Below, in pieces: positions 6,788-13,041 of a DNA stretch of 13,041 bases. Under the pieces are notes generated by a model. The model searched no databases. It was given only the letters and a program-made list of their open reading frames with translations, and was not told the DNA's origin. Made by a program: the position numbers and the translations under genes. The stretch spans positions 542,556 to 555,596 of the forward strand of contig CP070771.1 in NCBI GenBank assembly GCA_020345785.1, read 5' to 3'. The first letter of the stretch is position 1, and every line of letters starts with the position of its first letter. This DNA comes from Desulfobacterales bacterium. Its GTDB lineage: Bacteria > Desulfobacterota > Desulfobacteria > Desulfobacterales > JAFDCJ01.

Positions 6788-6796
6788 AACAACCCG

Positions 6797-7834
6797 ATGG
6801 TATCAGACTCCGATATACGTCCCAAACGGCCTGAAGATCTTTCCGCATGCCGCGTACTGGTAACCCCCACCTCGTTCGCCAAAGGGAACCCGGATCTTAA
6901 ATCCATCCTGGAGAAAACTGTCGGCGAGGTGATCTTTAATCCGTCCAGCCGACCCCTCGCATCCGCCGAACTGGCGGAACTTTTAAAAGACGCCGATGGT
7001 TTTATCGCCGGGCTCGATCAAATCGACGCATCGGCACTGGCAGCGGCCAAGCGATTGAAAGTGATCGCACGCTACGGGGTGGGGGTGGATCGGGTGGATG
7101 TCGCGGCTGCGACCAGGCGCGGCATTGTCGTAACAAACACGCCGGGGGCCAATTCGGCAGCCGTGGCCGAGCTGGCTGTCGGATTGATGCTGGCGCTGTG
7201 CCGATATATTTGTCAGGCGGATCAGGCGACGCGCCGCGGAGAATGGCCGCGCTACGCCGGAATTGGTTTGCGAGGCAAAACCGTGGGGTTGGTGGGCTAC
7301 GGGGCGATCGGCAGGGAGGTTGCCCTGAGATTGAAGGCATTCGGCTGCCGGCTGCTGGCCTCGGACCCCTATGTGAAGCCGGATACTGCGGCCGGGTGCC
7401 CAGTCAGCCTTGTGCCCCTCGATGAACTGCTGGCATCCTCCGACGTTGTTTCCCTGCACACGGCGGTAACCTCTGCAAACGCCGGCATGGTTAACGCCGG
7501 ATTTCTGCATAAAATGAAACAGGGCGCCTTGCTGATAAACACCGCCCGGGGTGAACTGATCGATGAAGCAGCCCTGCGGCAGGCGCTTGCAGAAAAACAT
7601 CTGGCGGGTGCAGCACTGGATTGTTTTTGCAAGGAACCACCGGGGCCGGACCATCCGCTGCTGCGGATGCCTCAGGTTATTGTGACGCCTCACATGGGGG
7701 CGCACACGGATGAAGCTGTAAACACCATGGGGCGGATGTCGCTCGATGCCTGCCTGGCGGTCCTCGGAGGCGAGCGTCCCGCCCACATCGTCAACCCGGA
7801 AGTGTACGAACAGCAACGGCTGGTAACAAAATGA
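6797..7834 (+). CDS. D-isomer-specific 2-hydroxyacid dehydrogenase (phosphoglycerate-dehydrogenase-like)
   Basis: This cytoplasmic enzyme is predicted to interconvert a 2-oxo acid and a D-2-hydroxy acid with NAD(P)H. The 345-residue protein has the split catalytic domain around a Rossmann domain. YGVGVDRVD and NTPGANSAAVAEL mark the substrate lobe, GYGAIG (167-172) the nucleotide site, and the catalytic triad is Arg251 (NTARGELID), Glu280 (CFCKEPP) and His299 (TPHMGAHT). There is no C-terminal ACT domain, so it is not a full-length regulated SerA; glyoxylate/hydroxypyruvate reductase, phosphoglycerate dehydrogenase-like or 2-ketoaldonate reductase roles are all possible. The start at 6797 follows the AGGA site. 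Its TGA overlaps the ATG of the FGGY kinase gene (ATGA at 7831-7834), so the two are translationally coupled and probably act in one pathway, for example on a sugar acid and its phosphate. Confidence 0.93.
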   Translation: MVSDSDIRPKRPEDLSACRVLVTPTSFAKGNPDLKSILEKTVGEVIFNPSSRPLASAELAELLKDADGFIAGLDQIDASALAAAKRLKVIARYGVGVDRVDVAAATRRGIVVTNTPGANSAAVAELAVGLMLALCRYICQADQATRRGEWPRYAGIGLRGKTVGLVGYGAIGREVALRLKAFGCRLLASDPYVKPDTAAGCPVSLVPLDELLASSDVVSLHTAVTSANAGMVNAGFLHKMKQGALLINTARGELIDEAALRQALAEKHLAGAALDCFCKEPPGPDHPLLRMPQVIVTPHMGAHTDEAVNTMGRMSLDACLAVLGGERPAHIVNPEVYEQQRLVTK

Positions 7835-9378
7835 CAGACTCAGCATGGTTTATCGGAATCGATCTGGGAACAGGCAGCTGTAAAAGCGTCGTGATCGATG
7901 AAAACGCCGGTATCCTCGGCTTCGGGGTCGGGGAGTATGCCGGCAGCGATGCCCATGATCGATGGCAGGAGCAGAATCCCCGGGTGCTGCTGAAGGCGGC
8001 GATCGCTTCGGTCAGAAATGCGATGGCCAGGGCCGGCGTCGATGCGGACGAATGTGCCGGTTTGAGCATCGGGGGGGCGCTTCACAGCCTGTTGGCGCTC
8101 GACCGGCACGGCGAACCGTTGACCGGCGTGATTACCTGGGCGGACGGACGGGCCGTGGATCAGGCTGAAGCCGTGCGAAAACAGCCGCTGGCTGCCCGTC
8201 TTTACGAGCAGACCGGATGTCCATCCCACGGTATGTATCCCCTGTACAAAATCATGTGGCTGCGCCAAAACAGGCCGGAGGTTTTCGCGAACGCCTGGCG
8301 GTACGTAACCGCCAAGGAATATGTTTTCGCCCGCCTGACCGGAGAATACCTGCTGGATTACTGCCTGGCGGCCGGATCCGGTTTGCTGAACACCCATTCG
8401 CTCTCCTGGGAGCCTTTGTGCCTCGATACAGCGGGTATCCGCCGGGATCAGCTGGCAGTACCGGGCTCTCCGCTGACGGTTCATCAGGGACTGGTTCCGG
8501 ACGCGGCCCGGCAAATGGGTATCCGCCGGGATGTGCCGGTCGTGCTCGGTTCCTCGGATGCCGCCAATTCAAACCTGGGGGCCGGGGCGGTGTTGCCATG
8601 GCAGGCGACCTGCATGGTCGGAACCAGCGGGGCATTGCGCGTGCTGTGCCCGCAACCGATTCTTGATCGACAGGCCCGCAGCTGGTGCTACGTCGTTGAT
8701 CAAGCACACTGGCTCGTCGGTGGAGCCATTAACAACGGTGGAGTGGCGCTGTCCTGGCTCAGGGACTGTCTGAATCAGGCGCTTCCCGATTCCGCTGGCG
8801 CAACCCCTTTGTCCTTTGAAGACGTCTTGGCACTGGCGAGCCGGTCCCCGGCCGGTTCCGGCGGCGTCATCTGCCTGCCTTTTTTTGCCGGGGAGCGCAG
8901 CCCTAATTGGAATCTAAATGCCCGCGCAGCCTTCTTCGGCATGGGCCTTTCACACGGTGTGACCCATCTCAGCCGCGCGTTGGTTGAAGGTATTGCATTT
9001 CGTTTCAAGAGCTTGAGCGATGTTTTGGAAGACGTCGGCGTCGAGGTGAGACAGATCATTGCTTCCGGCGGGTTCATCCAATCGGATTTCTGGCTGCAGG
9101 TGGTCACCGATGTCCTGAATCGGGAAATGGTTGTCCCGCACTGGGGCGAGACCTCCTGCCTGGGTGCGGCGTTTTGGGCCATGCTCGGCACCGGCTGGGT
9201 CGAATCCCTCGAAAGCCTTAAGGATCTCGTGAAACCGGGCAGAGCATGTCTCCCCCGGAAGGAGGATGCCGCCCTCTACCAGAGGATCTACCCGCTGTAT
9301 CTCAGGCTCTATCGGGCTGTTAGCGGAAATTTTGAGGATATTGCCCGGCTGCAGCAGGAACTCGTATCGTTACCTTAA
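7831..9378 (+). CDS. FGGY-family carbohydrate kinase, gluconokinase/xylulokinase-like
   Basis: It is predicted to transfer the ATP gamma-phosphate to a sugar, polyol or aldonic acid in the cytoplasm. At 515 residues it has the normal two-domain FGGY length. The N-terminus FIGIDLGTGSCKSVVID carries the first phosphate-binding loop (Asp11, Gly13, Thr14). Trp103 and Asp105 in ITWADGR match the sugar-binding WxDxR block. Asp243 in GSSDAANSNLGAG is at the catalytic-base position of the family. TSGALRV and the GGAINNGG segment resemble the gluconate-kinase branch of the family, and ASGGFIQSDFWLQVVTDVLNREM is the C-terminal FGGY signature region. The start ATG overlaps the stop of the upstream dehydrogenase by 4 bp. 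Substrate specificity cannot be fixed: gluconate or another aldonate is favoured over xylulose because of the GGxxNNGG-type segment and the neighbouring acid-metabolising genes. Confidence 0.94.
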   Translation: MTDSAWFIGIDLGTGSCKSVVIDENAGILGFGVGEYAGSDAHDRWQEQNPRVLLKAAIASVRNAMARAGVDADECAGLSIGGALHSLLALDRHGEPLTGVITWADGRAVDQAEAVRKQPLAARLYEQTGCPSHGMYPLYKIMWLRQNRPEVFANAWRYVTAKEYVFARLTGEYLLDYCLAAGSGLLNTHSLSWEPLCLDTAGIRRDQLAVPGSPLTVHQGLVPDAARQMGIRRDVPVVLGSSDAANSNLGAGAVLPWQATCMVGTSGALRVLCPQPILDRQARSWCYVVDQAHWLVGGAINNGGVALSWLRDCLNQALPDSAGATPLSFEDVLALASRSPAGSGGVICLPFFAGERSPNWNLNARAAFFGMGLSHGVTHLSRALVEGIAFRFKSLSDVLEDVGVEVRQIIASGGFIQSDFWLQVVTDVLNREMVVPHWGETSCLGAAFWAMLGTGWVESLESLKDLVKPGRACLPRKEDAALYQRIYPLYLRLYRAVSGNFEDIARLQQELVSLP

Positions 9379-9471
9379 ACGTTGCAACATTGGGGTTTAG
9401 TTTGTCATGTTTATCTTTGCACAAGTACCCTTTTATCGCAGAGTGATATAACGTAATAAAGAAGTGCCTAA

Positions 9472-9488
9472 TCCCGCTTGCAGCGGGA
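9472..9488. repeat. Small GC hairpin TCCCGCT-TGC-AGCGGGA
   Basis: Perfect 7-bp arms around a 3-nt centre lie in the 190-bp gap after the kinase gene. No T run follows, so it is a poor terminator on its own. It is followed by near-repeats CCTAAAATGA and CTAAAATTT (about 9498-9516). The layout suggests an intergenic repeat cassette. Confidence 0.45.
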
Positions 9489-9537
9489 CTAAATTACCTA
9501 AAATGACTAAAATTTAAGGAAACGCTGCGTAATTTCC

Positions 9538-9555
9538 TTCCGTCTACAGACGGGA
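9538..9555 (+). repeat. Hairpin immediately upstream of the enolase-superfamily start
   Basis: CCGTCT (9540-9545) and AGACGG (9548-9553) form a perfect 6-bp dyad, extended by a T-G wobble and a T-A pair. It ends 13 nt before ATG at 9569, where the ribosome site (GAG in CGAGTCGCCCA) is weak. It could influence translation, or be part of the same repeat cassette as 9472-9488. Confidence 0.4.
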
Positions 9556-9568
9556 AACGAGTCGCCCA

Positions 9569-10657
9569 ATGAAGATTAAAGACATCCAATGCGACCTTTA
9601 CCGAATTCCGTTGTCCGTGGTACTGTCGGACGCAACCCACGGGGAAATGGCATATTTCGAACTGATCACCGTCCGGATCGGCACCCATTCAGGGTTGGAC
9701 GGCGTCGGCTACACTTATACCGTCGGTTCGGGAGGGTCGGCCGTTCAAGCCTTGATCCGGCATGATATCCGGCCGCTGCTGCTTGGCGCAGACGCCCGCT
9801 GTATCGAACAGCTGTGGGAAAAGATGTGGTGGAAGCTGCACTGGGTCGGACGGGGAGGTGTCGCTGTTTTTGCCATATCCGCCGTCGATGTTGCCCTGTG
9901 GGATTTGAAAGGTAAGCTTCACCGGGAACCCTTATGGCGGCTGCTGGGCGGACACACCGATCGTGTCCGGGCCTATGCCGGCGGAGTCGACCTAAATCAT
10001 CCGCTGGACCAGCTTTTGGAACAGACCCGCGAACATCTGGCAAACGGTTTTCGTGCTGTCAAAATGAAAGTGGGACGCGCCCGGCTGGCGGAAGATGTTG
10101 AGCGGGTTTCAGCGATGCGTCAGCTTATTGGACCGGACGTGGACCTCATGGTGGATGCCAATATGCAATGGCGCGTGGATCAAGCCGTCCGCGCCTGCCG
10201 GGCCTTGCGGGATTTTGACGTGATGTGGTTGGAGGAGCCTACGATTCCGGATGACGTTGCCGGGCATGTACGCATCGCGCGGCTGGGCGGTCTGCCGATA
10301 GCCGCCGGCGAAAATTTACACACCATCTATGAATTTCAAACCATGATAACCAGTGGATGTTTAAGCTTTCCCGAACCGGATCTCTCCAACATGGGCGGTG
10401 TTACAGCCTGGTTGAAAGTGGCGCAAATGGCTCAGGCACATAATCTGCCGGTAACCTCCCACGGCGTCCACGATCTGCACGTTCATCTCCTGGCAGCTGT
10501 GCCGAACGGGTCCTATTTAGAGGTTCACGGATTCGGTTTGGAGCGATTCATCATGCACCCGCTTGAGCTCCAAAACGGGGATGCCCTTGCTCCGGTAGGT
10601 CCGGGACATGGGGTGGTCTTCAACTGGCAGGATCTGGCTGAACACCGGGTCGCCTAG
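9569..10657 (+). CDS. Enolase-superfamily enzyme, mandelate racemase / muconate lactonizing type
   Basis: It abstracts the proton alpha to a carboxylate using a Mg2+-stabilised enolate, giving dehydration, racemisation or cycloisomerisation of a sugar or hydroxy acid. The 362-residue length is typical. After the N-terminal capping domain, the barrel carries Lys165-x-Lys167 (VKMKVG), Mg2+ ligands Asp196 (VDAN), Glu222 (LEEP) and Glu248 (AGEN), and the Asp271 (PDLSN) / His298 (SHGVHD) dyad. Each lies one residue past the Pseudomonas putida mandelate racemase numbering (K164, K166, D195, E221, E247, D270, H297), so the whole mandelate-racemase-group machinery is present. The start LSDATHGEMAYFELIT, GYTYTVGSGG, VGRGGVAVFAISAVDVALWDLKGK and ENLHTIYEF recall 3,6-anhydro-L-galactonate cycloisomerase and talarate/galactarate dehydratase relatives, but that is from memory. 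It sits 190 bp after the kinase gene. An acid dehydratase or cycloisomerase feeding the coupled kinase/dehydrogenase is the natural reading. Confidence 0.93.
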   Translation: MKIKDIQCDLYRIPLSVVLSDATHGEMAYFELITVRIGTHSGLDGVGYTYTVGSGGSAVQALIRHDIRPLLLGADARCIEQLWEKMWWKLHWVGRGGVAVFAISAVDVALWDLKGKLHREPLWRLLGGHTDRVRAYAGGVDLNHPLDQLLEQTREHLANGFRAVKMKVGRARLAEDVERVSAMRQLIGPDVDLMVDANMQWRVDQAVRACRALRDFDVMWLEEPTIPDDVAGHVRIARLGGLPIAAGENLHTIYEFQTMITSGCLSFPEPDLSNMGGVTAWLKVAQMAQAHNLPVTSHGVHDLHVHLLAAVPNGSYLEVHGFGLERFIMHPLELQNGDALAPVGPGHGVVFNWQDLAEHRVA

Positions 10658-10797
10658 CAATCCGACTGCACCGCCCAGCCCTGCAGCATGACCCGCTGAG
10701 AATTTTATACAGAACGACATTAAATCAGCGATCAAAGGGGGATCAGGCAATTAAACCGCAGTGCTGTATTTAAACGCGAAAAAAAGAGACGCATTCG

Positions 10798-12531
10798 ATG
10801 GAATTTAAATTCGGGATCATCGGCGGGGGACTGACCGGCACCTCGATGCTTTGTCAGTTCGTTCAGCGACTGCAGCAGCAGAAAGGGCGGGACCGGCTGC
10901 AGTTCAGCAAAATAGAAATTCGAATTTTTGAAAAGCAGGAAGTCTTCGGCCCCGGTCTTCCTCATAACGACCGATATGTGATGCCGTATCATATTACCAA
11001 TATGTGTGCCCGGGATATGGGTATCCTGGCCGGCAATCCAGCAGATTTTCAGCAATGGGTTGAAAACAACCGCAACATTCTTCAAGATAAATTCCCCCAT
11101 TTCGATGGAGCGGTCTCCCCATCGAATTCCATGCGGGATCAGTGCAATCACTACCCGCGCGCCGTCATGGGAGAGTATCTGAAGGCGCGATTTCAGGAAG
11201 CCGTTCACATCGCCCGGGATTTGGGCCTGAAAGTGAAGTTGCATCCGGGCACCGAGATTACACGCCTTTTAGCGATGGGGGATAAGGTTCATCTCGGTGG
11301 CAAGGATCTGATCTCCGGCAAACGCATTACATATGACGCAGATCGCGTATTGCTTGCGACCGGGCATTGGTTTGAAGAATCCCGTCGGGGCAATTATTTC
11401 ACTTCCCCCTGGCCTGCCAAAAGTCTGCTGGAAAATATACCGCCGGGTGCAACCGTCGGCGTTATCGGTACCAGCCTCAGCGCCATTGAAACGGTGCTGA
11501 CGCTCACCTCGGATGGAAAGTTTGTGCGAAAGGCATCAAAAGATCTCCTTTATATTCCTTCCAACCGGCCGCGCCAAATTGCACTCTACTCGCGGCGGGG
11601 AATGCTTCCAAAGGTTAGAGGCCGGATAGGTAAGTACCGCAACAGAATTTTTACCCTAGAAAAAATTCAACGGCTTCTCCTGAAAAACGATGGTTTCATA
11701 ACTCTCAAACAAATATTTCAGCTGTTGGATTCTGAGCTGGCGGCCGCCTACGGCCGGCCATTTGACTGGGATGCCATCCTAAACCCGACCGGTACTCACG
11801 CAGAACTGCTGCAGCAATATATGAGCGATGCAGAAGTAGGAGATGGTCCGGATGGGGAGCTCATCTGGCAAAGCGTCTTTTATCAAACCTTTCCTTTGGT
11901 CAGAGAACTCTATCTGTGTCTTACTATGGAGGAGAGAAAACTCTTTGACAGGGAGTACTCGACCCTGTTCTTCATGCATGCCGCGACGCAACCCCACATC
12001 AATGCCGAAAAGCTTCTGGCCCTCATAAAGTTCGGGAGTGTCAGGGTTCACAGACTGGGAGCAAACTATCGTTTCTATAAAGATGATCACAAAAATTGCT
12101 ATGTATTTAAATATGAAGCGAATGAAGGACAACCCCGGCAGGATACTTTTCAGTATGTCGTCGACGCACGGGGTCAGCCAAGATCACTGGCAACCAACCC
12201 TTCAGAACTGGCCAAAAATATGCTCAACTCAGGGACCTATCAAATCGAGGAATTTCAGCATACTGATCCGGCGGCCAATTCAAACAAAAGCGCGGCGAGC
12301 CGGCGGAATTCAGGAGACGTCAGTTATGAGACTGGTAGCATCCGGATCGATCCCGCAACTCATCGGGTTATGCGAAAAGGGCCTGATGGAGGGGCGGCAA
12401 CCCCTTCTCATCCAATCTATGCTGTCGGAGCTATGACAAGAGGGCAGATAATAGATGCCAGCATGGCCCATGGAATTGCCCTGTCAACTGCTCAAATTGC
12501 AGGAGATTTAGTCGATCACCTGACCCAATGA
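10798..12531 (+). CDS. FAD/NAD(P)-binding protein of the NAD_binding_9 type
   Basis: This is a predicted flavin-dependent oxidoreductase of unknown substrate, cytoplasmic, with no signal peptide. The 577-residue protein begins FGIIGGGLTGTS, a dinucleotide-binding GxGxxG at residues 9-14, followed by the family block EVFGPGLPHNDRYVMPYHITNM and NHYPRAVMGEYL. LLATGHW and VIGTSLSAIE provide the ATG motif and a second nucleotide loop. The C-terminal PIYAVGAMTRGQIIDASMAHGIA is the usual closing FAD-contact segment in such oxidoreductases. The middle third (about residues 250-430) is low in recognisable motifs. A weak GAGA site precedes the ATG. A 140-bp gap without a clear terminator separates it from the enolase-superfamily gene, so co-transcription is possible but not shown. 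Members of this family are poorly characterised, so no reaction is assigned. Confidence 0.85.
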   Translation: MEFKFGIIGGGLTGTSMLCQFVQRLQQQKGRDRLQFSKIEIRIFEKQEVFGPGLPHNDRYVMPYHITNMCARDMGILAGNPADFQQWVENNRNILQDKFPHFDGAVSPSNSMRDQCNHYPRAVMGEYLKARFQEAVHIARDLGLKVKLHPGTEITRLLAMGDKVHLGGKDLISGKRITYDADRVLLATGHWFEESRRGNYFTSPWPAKSLLENIPPGATVGVIGTSLSAIETVLTLTSDGKFVRKASKDLLYIPSNRPRQIALYSRRGMLPKVRGRIGKYRNRIFTLEKIQRLLLKNDGFITLKQIFQLLDSELAAAYGRPFDWDAILNPTGTHAELLQQYMSDAEVGDGPDGELIWQSVFYQTFPLVRELYLCLTMEERKLFDREYSTLFFMHAATQPHINAEKLLALIKFGSVRVHRLGANYRFYKDDHKNCYVFKYEANEGQPRQDTFQYVVDARGQPRSLATNPSELAKNMLNSGTYQIEEFQHTDPAANSNKSAASRRNSGDVSYETGSIRIDPATHRVMRKGPDGGAATPSHPIYAVGAMTRGQIIDASMAHGIALSTAQIAGDLVDHLTQ

Positions 12532-12567
12532 CTATCCTCCGAGCCGTTCGCAGCGCAGGGGAGGTTC

Positions 12568-12590
12568 CGTTCACCGGGGGGGGTGAAACG
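12568..12590 (+). terminator. Hairpin after the FAD protein, possible transcription stop
   Basis: TTCACC (12570-12575) pairs with GGTGAA (12582-12587) across a G-run loop, extended by CG/CG pairs with one bulged A. It begins 37 nt after the stop codon. The only T run (six T) starts about 20 nt downstream, so this is a weak intrinsic-terminator candidate. Confidence 0.3.
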
Positions 12591-12696
12591 AAGAATAGAT
12601 TCGAAAAGTTTTTTGTCCGGCATTGTCTTTGCCTGCCGTTAATGTCTCCTTACGCTTTAGAAAATCCGGCATTTCTTTATTATTTATCTAATTCGA

Positions 12697-12725
12697 TTGA
12701 CAAATCACTAAAAAATGTGGATATT
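12697..12725 (+). promoter_or_regulatory. Candidate promoter for the small H1-like protein gene
   Basis: A perfect TTGACA (12697-12702) is followed after 17 bp by GATATT (12720-12725, four of six consensus matches) in an AT-rich stretch. A consensus TATAAT also occurs at 12790-12795, close to the ribosome site, but without a good -35 box. Either would give the gene its own transcript, separate from the upstream oxidoreductase. Confidence 0.45.
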
Positions 12726-12806
12726 TGCGAAACAATACACATTACCCGAAATATGTTAATGCTAAGACTTATCAGTAGTGAGCATAAGTTATAATTGAAT
12801 TTAAAG

Positions 12807-12813
12807 AAGGAGG
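12807..12813 (+). promoter_or_regulatory. Strong ribosome-binding site AAGGAGG
   Basis: This perfect Shine-Dalgarno core lies 5 nt before ATG at 12819. It is the best ribosome site in the window and implies high expression of the following small basic protein. Confidence 0.75.
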
Positions 12814-12818
12814 TTAGA

Positions 12819-13041
12819 ATGAAAGAAGTACAAAGCTTGTTAAAAATAGTGTCGGATGGTCTCAAAACTCTGGCCCAGGGAGTAGAAGCAATTGCCGACA
12901 AATTAGACGAAGCCGCCGAACCCAAAGGTCCGGCCAAACCTGCACGCAGAAAGAAGGCGCCGGCTGTTAAAAAAACAACCAGGGTAAAAAAGGCGGCACC
13001 CGCGGCAGCAAAAAAGAAAGCTGCCAAGCCACCGACAGCCG
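12819..13041 (+). CDS. Small basic Lys/Ala/Pro-rich protein, histone H1-like tail (partial)
   Basis: Seventy-four codons are visible and the frame is open at the right edge. Residues 1-34 form a likely amphipathic helix (MKEVQSLLKIVSDGLKTLAQ and onward, with regularly spaced Leu, Ile and Val), suitable for oligomerisation or a short coiled coil. From residue 35 the composition changes sharply to Lys, Ala and Pro, with repeated KKA, VKK and AAKKK units like the tails of histone H1 and bacterial H1-like nucleoid proteins. From memory, Desulfobacterales encode similar proteins in which such a linker leads to a C-terminal winged-helix-like domain; whether that is so here lies beyond the window. 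The AAGGAGG site fixes the start, and an own promoter is likely. A DNA- or RNA-binding, nucleoid-associated role is inference. It seems unrelated to the metabolic genes. Confidence 0.8.
   Translation, partial: MKEVQSLLKIVSDGLKTLAQGVEAIADKLDEAAEPKGPAKPARRKKAPAVKKTTRVKKAAPAAAKKKAAKPPTA

Larger units (their letters stand above)
6337..6796. other. Divergent intergenic region between the two gene arms
   Basis: About 460 bp separate the minus-strand ABC ATPase from the plus-strand 2-hydroxyacid dehydrogenase. It should hold promoters for both arms. A rightward promoter-like pair (6600-6628), a perfect palindrome (6435-6456), GGACTGAG/CTCAGTCC motifs (6427-6434 and 6512-6519, plus a partial CAGTCCTCAG at 6521), a GC hairpin (6669-6688) and an 11-bp inverted repeat (6658-6668 with 6758-6768) are listed separately. 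No regulator gene adjoins it. I found no convincing leftward promoter and no gene with a ribosome site inside it. Confidence 0.6.

Noticed and set aside
6657..6848. 63-codon minus-strand frame across the divergent leader
   Set aside because: It overlaps the well-supported start of the 2-hydroxyacid dehydrogenase, has no ribosome site and no recognisable domain.
6983..7846. 287-codon minus-strand frame
   Set aside because: It is antisense to the 2-hydroxyacid dehydrogenase, whose catalytic Arg/Glu/His triad is intact; the antisense product has no recognisable domain.
7840..8514. 224-codon minus-strand frame
   Set aside because: It is antisense to the FGGY kinase and reflects high-GC codon bias only.
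12528..12794. 88-codon plus-strand frame overlapping the end of the FAD protein by ATGA
   Set aside because: The overlap is suggestive of coupling, but there is no ribosome site, no domain, and the frame runs through a hairpin and the AT-rich promoter region of the next gene.
12680..13027. 115-codon minus-strand frame with Ala/Phe-rich, membrane-like N-terminus
   Set aside because: It is the antisense of the Lys/Ala-rich tail, which produces apparent Phe/Leu hydrophobic runs; the plus-strand gene has a perfect ribosome site.

Overview
The window looks like a piece of a Gram-negative, anaerobe-type chromosome, most likely a Desulfobacterota (deltaproteobacterial) genome. The grounds are a TRAP transporter operon with a Sec-exported binding protein, moderately high GC with strong Shine-Dalgarno sites, intergenic spacers filled with short degenerate repeats of the kind I associate with Desulfobacterales genomes, and a small histone-H1-like Lys/Ala/Pro-rich protein at the right edge. 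The taxonomic call is inference. No rRNA, tRNA, CRISPR array, intact insertion sequence or phage gene was seen.

Left half, minus strand (about 6336 down to 1). In transcription order: a lone ABC-type ATPase with degenerate signature residues, an octopine/nopaline (opine) dehydrogenase-family enzyme, a 3-hydroxyacyl-CoA dehydrogenase-family enzyme, then a three-part TRAP transporter (DctP binding protein, DctQ small permease, DctM large permease). DctM runs off the left edge and its last ~15 codons there do not look like DctM. The DctQ-DctM gap is unusually long (309 bp) and full of repeats.

Centre (6337-6796). A divergent intergenic region separates the two arms. It holds a perfect 9-bp-arm palindrome, copies of a GGACTGAG motif, a plausible sigma70-type promoter firing rightwards, a compact GC hairpin and an 11-bp inverted repeat.

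Right half, plus strand (6797 onward). A D-2-hydroxyacid dehydrogenase is translationally coupled (ATGA overlap) to an FGGY sugar kinase. A spacer with two small hairpins follows, then a mandelate-racemase-type enolase-superfamily enzyme, a large FAD/NAD(P)-binding protein (NAD_binding_9 type), and the first 74 codons of the H1-like protein under its own likely promoter.

Taken together this reads as a carboxylate or sugar-acid uptake and catabolism locus: TRAP import of an acid; acid dehydratase/cycloisomerase/epimerase chemistry (enolase superfamily); phosphorylation (FGGY) and 2-oxo/2-hydroxy interconversion (2-hydroxyacid dehydrogenase); and two further NAD(P)-linked dehydrogenases on the opposite arm. 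The substrate cannot be read from the sequence. The combination of an opine-type dehydrogenase, a beta-hydroxyacid-type dehydrogenase and a TRAP transporter in one co-directional run is the most unusual part of the layout.
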